Source: Tillus elongatus (Eukaryota > Arthropoda > Insecta > Coleoptera > Cleridae). From it: 64,000 nucleotides of DNA. The DNA lies in contig OZ023267.1 of NCBI GenBank assembly GCA_964006375.1, positions 87,973,906 through 88,037,905 on the forward strand. The letters run 5' to 3'. The notes beneath the pieces were generated by a model, which ran no database searches, was not told the origin of the DNA, and saw nothing but the letters and a program-made list of their open reading frames with translations. Shown one piece after another: positions 22,540-35,218 of this stretch. The position numbers were made by a program, and so were the translations under genes. Positions within the stretch are counted from its first letter, which is position 1. The number at the start of each line of letters is the position of its first letter.

Positions 22540-23520
22540 TAAATTCATCTGCTGCATTTACCGGTCACCTTTCGACAACAACTTTGTCCAGCTCTTCGAC
22601 TACCTTTCTGAAAAAACCGACCATCTGATTTCTGAATATCCTTCCTCCGAGGTCACTATTCTTGGTGACTTCAATGTCCATAATAAGGAATGGCTAGGAT
22701 CTTTAAAAACCGATCCACAAGGAAGAGCAGCGGAGGCCTTTGCAGTCAGCAATTCTTTAGCCAATATGGTTCAGCAACCTACTTACTTTCCTCGTATCCC
22801 AACACACAGCTCAAATCCCTTGGATCTCCTCCTTACTACACAACCTGAATGCTATAAGATATCAGTCACCGCCCCCCTTGGTGGCTCAGACCACGGCATG
22901 GTCACTGCTTCCTGTGCAATGCAACCCGAGGTCACACAGTCATCACACCCACGTATCGTTTGGCACTACAACCCAGCAAACTGGGACGAAATGCGGGATT
23001 ACTTTTCCTCATTTCCATTGGCGCCTGTCTGCTTCTCTCATCCTGGCCCCTCTGATATCTCACAAAACGTCACCGAAATTATCCAAGCTGGCATGGAATT
23101 ATTTATCCCACGTACACAGAAAACCTCTTCAGCCACTTAAAAGCCCTGGTTCTCTAAATCCTGTGACAAGTCCAGAATTGAAAAGGTCAAAGCTCACAAA
23201 ACGCTCCTACACAATCCCAGTCAAGAAAATCGTCAAGCATTTAACGACGCAAGAAACCGCTATGTCGGCATTCTTTCTGAGGCAAAAAACTCGGTTTAAT
23301 CAAAAACAAAGTCTTCTTAAGCTCCAACGGCGGCAAACCCTTCTGGACTCTTGCTAAATCTATTGGGAATAATTTCTGCAAAAGCAGGTTCCCACCTCTT
23401 GTCTCAGGGGATGAAATTGTTTCTACCGCCCTGGGCAAGGCTGAACTTTTTGCTTCGTTGTTCGCCGGCAATTCTACTCTCAACCCACCTCCAAATGTTC
23501 AACCACCAACAGTCCCCAGA
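22540..23520 (+). mobile_element. LINE fragment (CR1/Jockey-like), endonuclease domain, left palindrome arm
   Basis: A partial APE-type endonuclease of the same family as the element at 27.5-34.1 kb: the EVTILGDFNVHNKEW catalytic block, then SNPLDLLLTTQPE and a GGSDHGMVTASC block with the essential Ser-Asp-His. It continues into the linker toward RT (LGKAELFA-type, NSTLNPPPN) and stops there. A stop interrupts at 23138 and frame changes follow, so it is a pseudogene fragment. Confidence 0.85.
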
Positions 23521-23606
23521 AGTGACAATAAAATACCTGAGAAGTCAGGTCAGCCCTGAAGGCTTCGCGATATATTTTTAAATAGGGAAATTGGGGAAGA
23601 AATATT

Positions 23607-23609
<3 letters not shown>

Positions 23610-23703
<94 letters not shown>
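23610..23703. repeat. (TA)n microsatellite 6 (left palindrome arm)
   Basis: About 47 TA units inside the left arm. Confidence 0.97.
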
Positions 23704-23705
<2 letters not shown>

Positions 23706-23930
23706 GGCATGAGTGCTGCGAGAGGGCAACCTCAAAGTCAGTAATTAGTTGAAAGCCTTGCGATACACGTCATAATATTGGGTGAGGTAATAGTAGGTTT
23801 GTTATCGTTTCCTCTTACTGAGGTGATCTGGCCTGAATGACAATAATACTTTTCCCTTGCGTCTCATACAGTCTACAGGTCCTAAACAATATAATTTGCA
23901 AGCGGTATTTTGGTGAACCTTCTACTTCTT

Positions 23931-25335
<1,405 letters not shown>

Positions 25336-25494
25336 TTTTATCCATAGTATGTCTTTTCTTTCAGCTTCTAAATTGGGGAGTCTGGTGCAGGGTAGATTGC
25401 TACGGACGTATGCGCATCTAAAGGAAGTAAGGAGCTCATACCCCGGGAAATTAAGATGATTAGTGGGTGTTTTGGCATTGATTTGTTTTTTTTT

Positions 25495-25679
25495 ACGCAG
25501 AGACCAAAACTGGCTAACGAGACCTGTCAGTCATCTCTGCAAATAAAATAATTTTTGACATAGAGGGGCAACAATTAGTTAACGCGGGCTGTCACTGATA
25601 ACAGTCCGTTCTCAGGTTTCCTCTAGCTCTTGGAAGACGCTGCTTGCTCTACACCACTCGATTTGTCTTTCTAAGGCCT
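25495..25679. repeat. 185-bp direct repeat, right copy
   Basis: Nearly identical to 21701-21885, in the same orientation. It starts immediately after the truncated LINE and a T run, and is followed by unrelated DNA. Confidence 0.9.
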
Positions 25680-25995
25680 GAACGTCATTCTAGACATCAA
25701 GAGAAGAATTACACAACTTTATCAGAACATAGGGGGAAGTATTTCATTTACTTTATGTCCCTTTCCTTTCTTTTCCGAACCGTCCAGTGCACACCACATA
25801 CACTCAATTTCAAGTTTCAGTTTAATATACAAAAATGTCTGTTTCAGGTACCAAATAATTTCATCCGATAACATACAAAACAATGAGAACTTTCTGAATG
25901 GTGCCACATGTTTTGACTTCAAGTTTCACTTTTATTACTTACACAAAAATTTACTTACATACCTTCAGTTGTAAGTTTAAGGTTTAAAATTACAT
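25680..25995. other. Unassigned DNA
   Basis: No motif in the 66-75-codon frames here. Text from about 25920 already resembles the 50-bp repeat that follows. Confidence 0.35.
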
Positions 25996-26335
25996 TATGT
26001 AGAGCTAGAAGCTTCCGATTTCAAGTTTCAGATCCAAATTATCTTATATAGAGCTACGGACTTTTTGTTTTAAAGTTTCAGATTCAGAATTATGTTATAA
26101 AGAGCTACACACGTCTGGTTGCAAGATTCAGATTCAAATCGTATTGCAAAGAGCTACATACTTCTGGTTTTACGATTCAGATTAAGAATTATATTATGAG
26201 GAGCTACATACTTCTGGTTTCACGATTTAGATTTAAATTATATTATATAGAGCTACCTACTTCTGGCTTCATGATTAAGATTTAAATTATATTATAAAAA
26301 GCGACATACTTCTGGCTTTATGACGCTGCTGCTTT
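25995..26335 (+). repeat. 50-bp tandem repeat, 7 copies
   Basis: AGAGCTACATACTTCTGG followed by TTTCAAGATTCAGAT and TAAATTATATTATA recurs at about 26001, 26050, 26101, 26150, 26200, 26249 and 26299. The copies are 75-90% alike by eye. Confidence 0.85.
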
Positions 26336-27540
26336 CGCTGTTGAGACAAGATGGGGGTGTTTTTAAACAAATTGTTATTGGTTTCTAGATTAACGAATCT
26401 TGGTACTTTCTTTTGTGCATTTATCTACAAATAAACGTCGTTCATTATCAAAGTAGGTTCCTTCCGGGAAATGCAAATTAATTATTTTTAATAATTGTCT
26501 TTGGGTTTAAGATTTATTTACTCTGGAAGCCCTGTTCTATTGGTTTATCAGTCTATGACAATGTTTCTTTACAAACTTAATCCAAAACAAAGTTACTTCC
26601 TGACAAATGTGATTTGTTATTATGTAACCTAGTGGAAAATTGATCAAATTCATATTTGTTTAGTGGTAAGTGTTATTTTTACTTTTGTATGTTCTTAACG
26701 CTAATAATGTATAACTTATTTTAAATAATTATCTCGAGATTTTTATTGCTTTCTTTGCTGTCATTTGACCTTTGATTGTCTCATAACCTATAAATCAGTG
26801 AATTTGTTTATATACCGCTTACATGTTTTTTAAATAGAACATTTTCTACTACCTAAAACTTGTTTCATGAAACACTTATGCTACACCTTGCCCTGTAATT
26901 GCTTTTTAATCAAAGTTTATAGTTTTTATACGAAATTGTTGTCACTATTGGTTTGAAATAGATTGTCCTAATAATTTATGTCTTGGTTTCATTTTCACTA
27001 ATCATTGTTTTTTGTCCTGTTAAACTTTCTTAACATGCGAATTACATCTCAGTTCATTTTTCCTATCGACGTAACATACAAGTCTCTGTAATTTATGGTT
27101 GTTAGTTTTTTTTTTGACTACCTACCTAATTGAGGATATCCTTTGTATAGTTTGCCTATAAAACTAGATATTTTTATAGGTTTAACCTTGTAAAGAATTT
27201 TGATATGATTTTTTCATTTCCAGGTGTTCATAAATTGAATTTATTCTACTATAACCTGGCTAACGATCTATTTTGCTGTCACCCTACCATGTGATACTAT
27301 AGAATATGAAGCAAATATTTTAAGGTATTCGATTTATTAAAATTGTTCTTGAACTTGTAAATTTTAATCTCATTTACCAACACTTTAATGTCGGAATTAT
27401 TATTTTGTTCGTAATAAATGGATTGCTTTGCATATTAAATTGATAAATAATAAATTCTTTTCACTATATTAAGCCTGGCATACTCTTTTAGAACTTAATA
27501 ATAAACATGGCAAGTCTAAATCTAGCTTACAGCCTAAATA
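26336..27540. other. AT-rich intronic DNA
   Basis: No open frame of note or recognisable repeat. Confidence 0.35.
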
Positions 27541-29239
27541 CTATCGTACTGTGGGTGTTGACAAGGGGGAAAGAGGCAGCTTGTTAATTCTGGACTTGAA
27601 GGTTTGGAGGTTCGGAGGACAAGGAAAAACATGTACCGGCAAGGAACTTGGAAGTCCGCGGGACAAAAGAGCGGGCATTACAAGATGTTCTAAGTCTGGT
27701 GACCTGGACAGTAAAAGGGTGCATTCGCTCCGTTCCCCTGGTAGATCTGTTGGGGGCAGCAGGTGGGGGAACTATGGAGGAAAGCTCCTCTGAGCAGTGC
27801 CCGTGCAGATATCTATAAAAGAGAGAGAGGTCACCAACGGCACGTCGGTGGGCAAGGGATAGCAGCCTTTGGGTGAGGGTAGGGTCACCGATGAGACGTA
27901 TAGCTCTCTTTTGAATGGAGTCCAGGATAGCAAGTGTAGAAGCGGCAGCGGCACCCCAGATGTGGGAGCAGTATTCGAGGTTTGGCCTTATTTGTGAAGT
28001 ATATAACGTATAGAGATTAGCTGGTGAAAAGTATTTGCGAGCCCGGAAGAGGAAACCTAATTTCTTAGCAGCCGCTTCTGCAATTGATGTGACATGTTGG
28101 TTCCAATTAAGATTTCGATCCACAGAAATGCCAACAAGAGAAAAGGACTCATTACTTTGAATAACTTGGTTGTTCATTGTGATGGGTCTAGGGCTGGTGT
28201 ATCTCTTGTGAGAAAGAAAGCAAGACTTAGTTTTGGTAGAGTTGAATTGTACAAGATTTCTACTTCCCCAGTCTAATATTTTTTGGAGATTCACGGAGAC
28301 AGAACCCTCCATGAGTCTGCGATCCTCATCTAATTGGGCTAAAGAGACAGGCTTAGAATATTGTATATTTGAATGGAGGGTGCTCTTGTCCGCGTAGCCG
28401 TGAACTGGGTTGGATGTGCTCGAGAGGAGGTCATTGATGTGGAGAAGAAACAAAGTAGGGGTTAAAGCTGAACCTTGAGGAACTCCTGCATTAATTGGAT
28501 ACAGTTTAGAGGAATGGCCATCCACAACAACAGATATGCTCCTGTTGGAGAGGAAATTTGCTGTCCACATACAGAGTTTTGGTGGTAGGCCATAGGCCGG
28601 AAGTTTATTAAGCAGCGCTGCGTGCTAGACCTGGTCGAATGCTTTGGATATGTCTAGAGCAACAATCTGGGATTCACCGTGTTGTTCCATATACTTGTTC
28701 CAAGAATGGGTGACAAAGGAAAGGAGGTCGGTAGTCGATCTGCGCTGACGGAATCCATACTGCCTGTCGTGGATTAGACTGTGTTTTTCAAGAAATTTTA
28801 GTTATTCGGTGTTTATATACTTTTCCATCACTTTAGAGACGACTGAAAGGAGAGAAATAGGCCTGTAGTTGCTAGGAAGCGCTTTGGATCCTTTCTTGGG
28901 GATGGGTTGTACTCGAGCAGTTTTCCAGTTACTAGGGAATATGCCTTTATTATAAGATGTCTGAAACCGACGAGTCAGGACAGGAGCAAGCTCTGGTGCG
29001 AATTTTTTTAGACTAATTGCCGGGATCTCGTCAAGGCCAGAGGCTTTCCTGGTATTAAGAGAAGAGAGCATATTTCGTAACTTTTTAGTTTTGAAAATGA
29101 TATCCGTCATTTTATGCGCGACATTGGGGACTGTTGGTGGTTGAACATTTGGAGGTGGGTTGAGAGTAGAATTGCCGGCGAACAACGAAGCAAAAAGTTC
29201 AGCCTTGCCCAGGGCGGTAGAAACAATTTCATCCCCTGA
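27541..29239 (-). mobile_element. LINE (CR1/Jockey-like), 3' half: reverse transcriptase and C-terminus
   Basis: The minus strand encodes the RT of a non-LTR retrotransposon. At 28802-29185 are the linker and finger block (TRKASGLDEIP, then VQPIPKKGSK and SNYRPISLLSVVSKVMEK). Next come GFRQRRSTTDLL and LDISKAFDQV (palm A, about 28640-28750) and GVPQGSALTPTLF (about 28470). The catalytic block reads YADKST, so the second catalytic Asp is lost. The C-terminal block has LEYCSHIWGAAA and ends at stop 27584. Stops interrupt near 28800 and 28626. It is one element with 32703-34070, split by the 29240-32702 insertion. A poly-A or simple tail was not identified with certainty. Confidence 0.88.
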
Positions 29240-30250
29240 TGTGACGAAGTCTATATTTTCAGAACAGCTGTATGTACTGGAAACGGCTGTTCGAAAATAA
29301 ATATAATATAATTCATACTAGTAAAAATTCCACGCAGTAAAAATTATTATCTTTATCATTAACATTTCTTAAAAGTACGCATTTTTCGAATTATCGCGGT
29401 GGAGTAAAAACATATCTGCAGAGATAAGGATAAGGTATCTTCCACCGATTAAGATGTTTCAGCCGGGGGACTGGAGAGAGAATTTGACTACTGAGGTAGA
29501 GAGTTCACCGTTTGCGGTAGCGCGTTAATAAATATCTAGCTAGAAGTTATATTCAAGAACTAGAGTCAGTTTATAGAGATTGTAGGGAGACGTTAGTACA
29601 CCGTACCTTCTTGCCCATGGTTGTGAGAGGCAAGTCCGTGGCGTAATAAACCTACCGAACGCCGTCTAGGTAAGAATATTTTAGTTTTGCCTTATTTGAT
29701 ATAACTGTAGCAAATTTTCGGATATTTTCTGCAATCCACACGTGCCTACCCGTCGACGTCGAGGTCACGAGATTTAGTGCCGTTCTCCTTTATAATCCTA
29801 TCCCCTCATTGTTAGCGTGTCGTAATACTTCTGGAAGGTGATGCTGTAGCTAACACAGCCCTTCTAAGGGTATTACCTACAACGGTTCCAAGTCGACTCT
29901 GGTCTGGACGCTGTAGTACACAAGCAGGCCAAGGTCGAGTTGGGATACGACAATATCCTTTTACAGGGTGTTCCCCTGTAACCCTCCCGCTCCTTATCGA
30001 CGCCCTGACGTCGAGGCGCTGGATCTCCTGTTATCGACTCCGTCGGCTAGGCGCCTTTTTAGCTATTTGAGGAGCGCGTCTCCGATTGACCCACTTACCG
30101 GCTGCATCTTCGGGTCGTGAACCACAGCACTCGGAGTTTCCGTCCGCAGGACTCACGCATTTTCCGTCCGGGGGGATTAAGTAACTTCGTTGGTCCGTCA
30201 CCAGTAACGTAACTTGTCTTAGAGTAAATTAGTGTGATAAGTACATTTCA
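29240..30250. other. Left part of the insertion, LTR-like
   Basis: It starts TGTGACGAAG and contains AATAAA-type signals (29299 and 29645). From 29.7 kb it becomes GC-rich with GTCGACGTCGAGGTCACG and GACGTCGAGGCGCTGGATC. No frame was recognised. Confidence 0.4.
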
Positions 30251-30294
30251 TATTGTGAGCATACCAACGTGTTGTAACGTCCTATAATGTAATA

Positions 30295-30620
30295 AAAATC
30301 TCTGGACGCAGCAAGTGCGTTATGGTAGCGAATTTTCTTTAAAATATTTTTAATAGCAAATGTCTTTCTTTGATGAAAGCAGGCATCAAACTTGGTTGCC
30401 TATATAGTAGAAACAATGTACCATATTTGATTGAAATAAATTTATTGTTTGAAAATATATAAACATTTTTCAAAAGTCTAGATGCAGCAAACACTGTTAT
30501 GGAGGTGAATTTCCATAAAAATGTTTTTAGTAGCAAATGTGAGCAGGCATCAATCTGATTACCGGTATAGCCTATGTAGTAGAAACAATGTACTATATTT
30601 TAACAAAATTACTTATGGTT
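30295..30620. repeat. Two copies of the CGCTACC/GCGTCC repeat (inverse orientation)
   Basis: At 30301-30336 is TCTGGACGCAGCAAGTGCGT, then TATGGTAGCGAATTTT; a decayed copy follows at 30479-30515. Each is followed by GCAGGCATCAA, TATGTAGTAGAAACAATGTA and GTTTGAAAATATA, giving a direct repeat of about 180 bp. Confidence 0.75.
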
Positions 30621-30659
30621 TGAAAATATACAAAAATTTTCCGAAAATAAACTTAACTG

Positions 30660-31680
30660 TTGGCAGATTTTTGAAAACAGTTTTTTGAAAAACGTTCGGG
30701 AGCTAAACTGCAAATTTACCGAAAATTCGCTACCAAAACGCACTTACTGCGTCCAGTTTTTATCTTACAAACGCATCATATTTCGATAAAAAATGCAAAA
30801 ATGCATTAACAAATTTGTTCTACGAAAATTAGTTAAACAAAAATTATACACCCCTACTTACTCCTGGTCCCGTAACTTCCTTGGGGAGTGTGAACAAGAA
30901 ATTTTCCTTGGGGTTTGAGGATCCAGGGGGGTGGGGGCCTAGGCAGGTTTCTGAAAACAGTTTTTTGAAAAGCGTTCGGGAGCTAAACTGCAAATTTACC
31001 GAAAATTTGCTACCAAAACGCACTTACTGCGTCCAGATTTTTTTCTTACAAACGCATCATATTTCGACAAAAAATGCAAAAATGCATTAACGATTTTTTT
31101 TAAACGAAATTTAGCTAAAAAAAAAATTATGCACCCCTACTCACTCCTGGTCCCGTAACTTCCTTGGGGGGTGTGAACAAGAAATTTTTCTTGGGGTTTG
31201 TGGATTCAGAGGGGCCCTAGGCAGGTTTCTGAAAACATTTTTTTGAAAAGCGTTCGGGAGCTAAACTGCAAATTTACCGAAAATTTGCTACCAAAACGCA
31301 CTTACTGCGTCCAGATTTTTTTCTTACAAACGCATCATATTTCGACAAAAAATGCAAAAATGCATTAACGAATTTGTTCTATGAAATTTAGCTAAAAAAA
31401 ATAATTATGCACCCCTACTCACCCCTGGTCCCGTGACTTCCTTGGGGAGTGTGAACAAGATTTTTTTTTTGGGGTTCATGGATCCAGGGGGGGGCTAGGC
31501 AGGTTTCTTAAAACAGTGTTTGGAAAAGCGTTCGAGAACTAAACTGCAAATTTACCGAAAATTCGCTACCAAAACGCACTTACTGCGTCCAGATTTTTTT
31601 CTTATAAACGCATCATATTTCGATAAAAAATGCAAAAATGCATTAATAAATTTGTTCTACGATAATTAGCTAAAAACCAT
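30660..31680 (+). repeat. 279-bp tandem repeat, about 3.7 copies
   Basis: TTTTTTGAAAAGCGTTCGGG recurs at about 30681, 30961, 31239 and 31517. Each copy carries GCTACCAAAACGCACTTACT, ACGCATCATATTTCG, AAATGCAAAAATGCATTAAC and (first three copies) CTGGTCCCGTAACTTCCTTG. The four are very similar, so the amplification is recent. Confidence 0.92.
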
Positions 31681-31734
31681 AAACTTCACTAACCCTACAA
31701 ATAAATATCCGAAAAGCCACCAAACTTAACTAAA

Positions 31735-32242
31735 CTGACAGCTAAAGCATCAGAGAAAGGGTCTATTTGAAATGGATATTCTGTAAACATTTTAGTAAAA
31801 TGAAGGGCAATGACGGTTGAATCTGAAACTTAATGATTTGCAGAACATTTTTCTTGCAACATTTTCTTTTCACAAACAGTATTTGTTTCACATTCTTTGC
31901 TTAAACATTGCCAATTTTGACGTTTAAAATTGCGAGTTTGACGTTTTGCGGAAAACTCCAAAATTTGTTACTTTAACTGCCCATAACTTCTTTGTCTTTA
32001 CAGCTAGGGACCTAAATTTTGGTACAGAGTTCACTCTTTATAATACAAATACGCGTACCAAATTTGGTTGCCCTTACTTTGTTATTTCCGGAGATATGAG
32101 ATTTTTTATAAAGAAAATACAAAATTTTCCGGGAAAACCTGGTCCGATTTTCCTGGCTAACGAACTTATCCAAGCCACTTGCAAAAGGAAGGTACTCTGC
32201 AAATTTTATCAAGATCGGTTCATTATTTTTTGAGTTATCGGT

Positions 32243-32245
<3 letters not shown>
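31735..32245 (+). repeat. TA-linked repeat family, full left module
   Basis: From GGTCTATTTGAAATGG to GTCGGATATA, about 500 bp directly left of a (TA)n tract. The first 220 bp match 58660-58860, and the last 250 bp match 57770-58030 in reverse complement (CCGGGAAAACCTGGTCCGAT, GGCTAACGAACTTATCCAAG). The 95-codon frame inside has no recognisable domain. Confidence 0.75.

Positions 32246-32329
<84 letters not shown>
32246..32329. repeat. (TA)n microsatellite 8
   Basis: About 42 TA units, internal tract of the TA-linked repeat. Confidence 0.97.
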
Positions 32330-32334
<5 letters not shown>

Positions 32335-32702
32335 TCTCCCCATAAGCGAATTTAAAAAAAAAATTCGCTAATAGTGTGGAAACTACATTCAGTCTATTTC
32401 CTAACTTTAAATAAATCTGCTACACCCTTATAAACTTCCGGAAGGTCAGGGAAATACCGGGGAGCGATTAAAGCCCGCAACCCCGGAGGTATCTATACGG
32501 CCTGTTACATCACAGGCTACCGGACCCTCTCCACGGAGCTATCCAGGCACTCCGGCCACGCCAGTGGTCGGAGTCTTGTGACGAGGTCGCAGACACCCTC
32601 GTAGGGAGTAAACCTTCTAAAATCTGGCGCCCGGGACCGTTCCTGTAAATCCATTGATCCGTTTTACCGCATAATTCACCCCGCAAGTCAGGCCTCGTTA
32701 CA
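32330..32702. other. Right part of the insertion, with a PBS-like site
   Basis: A GC-rich segment with CTTCCGGAAGG and TGGCGCCCGGGACCG, ending CCTCGTTACA at the target duplicate. It is not repeated at the left end, so paired LTRs are not present. Confidence 0.4.
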
Positions 32703-34070
32703 CTGAAACAAGAGGTGGGAACGTGCTTTTGCAGAAATTATTCCCAATAGATTTAGCAAGAGTCCAGAAAGGTTTGCCGCCGTTGGAGCTTAAGAAGACT
32801 TTGTTTTTGATGTGGTTAAAACGAGTTTTTTGCCTCAGAAAGAATGCCGACATAGCGGTTTCTTGCGTCGTTAAATGCTTGACGATTTTCTTGACTAGGG
32901 TTGTGTAGGAGCGTTTTGTGAGCTTTGACCTTTTCAAGTCTGGACTTGTCACAGGATTTAGAGAACCAGGGCTTTTGAGTGGCTGAAGAGGTTTTCTGTG
33001 TACGTGGGATAAATAATTCCATGCCAGCTTGGATAATTTCGGTGACGTTTTGTGAGATATCAGAGGGGCTAGGATGAGAGAAGCAGACAGGCGCCCATGG
33101 AAATGAGGAAAAGTAATCCCGCATTTCGTCCCGGTTTGCTGGGTTGTAGTGCCAAACGATACGTGGGTGTGATGACTGTGTGACCTCGGGTTGCATTGCG
33201 CAGGAAGCAGTGACCATGCCGTGGTCTTAGCGATCAAGGGGGGCGGTGACTGATATCTTATAGCATTCAGGTTGTGTAGTAAGAATGAGATCCAAGGGAT
33301 TTGAGCTGTGTGTTGGGGTACGAGGAAAGTAAGTAGGTTGCTGAACCATATTGGCTAAAGAATTGCTGACTGCAAAGGCCTCCGCTGCTCTTCCTTGTGG
33401 ATCGGTTTTTGAAGATCCTAGCCATTCCTTATTATGGACATTGAAGTCACCAAGAATAGTGACCTCGGAGGAAGGATATTCAGAAATTAGATGGTCGGTT
33501 TTTTCAGAAAGGTAGTCGAAGAGCTGGACAAAGTTGTTGTCGGAAGGTGACCGGTAAATGCAGCAGATGAATTTAGTTGTAGCCCTGAAAGAAAGTTTTA
33601 TCCATAGTATGTCTTTTCTTCCAGCTTCTAAATCGGGAAGTATGGTGCAGGGTAGATTGCTACGGACGTATGCGCACACGCCTGCATGCAATCTAAAGGA
33701 AGTAAGGAGCTCATACCCCGGGAAATTAAGATGATTAGTGGGTGTTTTGGCACTGATTTGGGTTTCGGTGAGGAAGAGGAGTTAGCCTGGAGGAAATGGT
33801 GGACGGAGTTCAGGTTAGAATTTAGGCCACATATATTCGAAAAGGATATGTTAAATCTTGATGTTGGCGCCCCCTGTACACCCCTCTCCCGGAGATCCGA
33901 ATGGAGGGGTATTTTGCCTCCGGGATATTTTGTACAAGGAGAAGCCATCATCATTTTTGCTTATAAGGGAAACCGACTCATACTCCAGAACCGGAAACGT
34001 CCGTTGGGACTTCACCGGCCCCTTGATGTATGGGGTGGTACCTCCTCGGGCGTGAAAATATCCTTTACTA
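32703..34070 (-). mobile_element. LINE (CR1/Jockey-like), 5' half: endonuclease
   Basis: The minus strand encodes the ORF2 start and APE-type endonuclease: FNISFSNICGLNSN at the start, then a frameshift, CAYVRSNLP, FICCIYRSPSDNN, EVTILGDFNVHNKEW and SNPLDLILTTQPE. The final SDH block is at 33215-33240, with a frame change. It continues through the linker AKSIGNNFCKS to the CTGA target duplicate at 32703-32706, and resumes at 29239. ORF1 was not recognised, so the element may be 5'-truncated at about 34070. Confidence 0.88.
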
Positions 34071-34244
34071 TTACGTAAAGGAAAATTCCATTACCACCTG
34101 CTATGGATTGGATTGGATCAATGTCTACCCCTTTAAAAATAAGATTAATAAAGGGACTATCAATTGTCTAATAGCTATGCTTTTCGACATAGTAGGAGGA
34201 TACAAAACATTATCATTTTGCATCCATGCCTATTGTCGGTAATA
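34071..34244. other. Junction DNA between LINE and Penelope fragment
   Basis: No element recognised in this short stretch. Confidence 0.3.
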
Positions 34245-34475
34245 TATTTTCTTAAAAATTGTTGGATAGCCGTTAGTTGCACAATTAAAACTCTTTATGA
34301 ATGGTCGAGCATTCGGGAAACTCTATTTCATTATCAAGACTACAACATGAAAAGCAAAAAATTTACAATTTACATAGAGAAAATTCAAAGGTTTTAAATA
34401 CTTACACATAACGCGAGTTTTACATGAACTTGAGGAGACTATTAAATAAGAAACATGAAAAAAATTAATCTATTG
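34245..34475 (+). mobile_element. Penelope-like terminal repeat fragment
   Basis: The order ATAGCCGTTAGTTGCACAAT, CATTCGGGAAACTCTATTTC, GACTACAACATGAAAAG, AATTTACAATTTACATAG and ATAACGCGAGTTTTAC matches the left terminal repeat of Penelope-like element 2 (55.09-55.29 kb). It lies exactly between two LINEs. No RT is attached, so it is a solo terminal fragment. Confidence 0.75.
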
Positions 34476-35034
34476 ACACATTGAGCTGGTAATACATTCG
34501 ATTTATGCGATAAAAAAGTCGTACCAGTAGGTGGAAAAACAATGGTCCATGGAGAAATAGCACCATTGCATATATGATTTGTCAGATCTGGATTGAAAAT
34601 ATGATTTAGCTTTTTTATATGCAAAGAAAATGGTAGCTGTGCTGAAACGTTCGCATTATAGAATCTGTTGAAGTTGGTCTGTGCCAAGAATTAGTAGACT
34701 GGATTATTTGGGCTCGCTGATATCTTAGCCGCATATTTTAAGAGTAATTCTTCTCTTCTTAACTTAATTGGATGCTCGTTACATTCTCGGTAAATACTTT
34801 CCACTAGACTTGTTCGAAAAGCACCTGTGACTATTCTAAGTGCATGATTTACAATAACTTCAAGTGGTTTTAAGGTTGATTTGCTTGCAGAAATATAAAT
34901 AGCTGAGCAATAGTCAATTTTTTTTTGTCTTATTAGTGATCTGAAAATACTTAACAAGACTGATTCATGAGCACCCCAGTTATAGTGTCCAAGTGTTTTC
35001 AAAATGTTTAGTCTAATAATACAATCAGCTTTGA
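34476..35034 (-). mobile_element. Older I-type LINE, 3' part (RT thumb / connection)
   Basis: The minus-strand frames encode the region after the RT catalytic core: KTLGHYNWGAHESVLLSIFR, KKIDYCSAIY, then LRREELLLKYAAK and, after a frameshift, a tail with AISPWTIVFPP. That is the spacer normally found before RNase H in I-type LINEs; RNase H itself is missing. At 35034 the frame is cut by the insertion of the I-type LINE and continues in frame at 40758. Confidence 0.8.
35022..35034. repeat. 13-bp target-site duplication, left copy
   Basis: CAATCAGCTTTGA, identical to 40758-40770, flanks the I-type LINE. Confidence 0.92.
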
Positions 35035-35036
35035 CA

Positions 35037-35071
35037 TCAGTTCATCGCTGCCGTTGATACGGTCTAGACGT
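35037..35071 (+). promoter_or_regulatory. Internal Inr + DPE promoter of the I-type LINE
   Basis: At the very 5' end of the element, TCAGTT (35037-35042) matches the arthropod initiator with A+1 at 35039, and AGACGT occupies +28 to +33 (35066-35071), a perfect fit to the downstream promoter element RGWYVT at the required spacing. Inr+DPE internal promoters are known for I and jockey elements. Confidence 0.72.
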
Positions 35072-35218
35072 TGGGTGTTATCGTGTGTAAAGTGATTGTA
35101 AATAAAGAATTAATTTATCAGTGAAAAGTTAAATTGGCATTTAATTATTTTGGTTTGTACATTTGTAGGTATAACTCTGGAAAAAATTATTATAAAATTA
35201 TTCAATTAGTATTTAGGC

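Larger units (their letters stand above)
22516..23874 (+). repeat. Giant inverted repeat, left arm
   Basis: This arm is the reverse complement of 23931-25335, separated by a 56-bp spacer. It contains a LINE endonuclease/linker segment, then GACCTGAGAAGTCAGG-like non-LINE sequence, a (TA)n tract and an outer non-LINE block. Apart from the TA length and a roughly 10-bp indel near 23530, the arms are almost identical. Confidence 0.9.
29240..32702. mobile_element. 3.46-kb insertion with TGTRACGARG ends and a CTGA target duplication
   Basis: The LINE reading is cut at CCCCTGA (29239) and resumes with CTGAAACAAGAGG (32703); other copies read CCCCTGAGACAAG, so CTGA is duplicated (29236-29239 and 32703-32706). 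The inserted DNA begins TGTGACGAAG and ends CCTCGTTACA, whose complement is TGTAACGAGG, an 8/10 terminal inverted match. It holds no coding gene. Within it are a GC-rich left part (29.7-30.2 kb), copies of the CGCTACC motif, a four-copy 279-bp tandem repeat, a TA-linked repeat and a GC-rich right part with TGGCGCCCGGGACCG (about 32622-32636), which looks like a retroelement primer-binding site. The class is unresolved: LTR-derived and rearranged, or a non-autonomous DNA element. Confidence 0.7.

Noticed and set aside
27551..27793. Plus-strand ORF opposite the LINE C-terminus
   Set aside because: Shadow of the minus-strand LINE reverse transcriptase frame.
29240..32702. Complete LTR retrotransposon with paired LTRs
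   Set aside because: The left and right ends do not repeat each other and no gag/pol frame is present, despite a PBS-like sequence.
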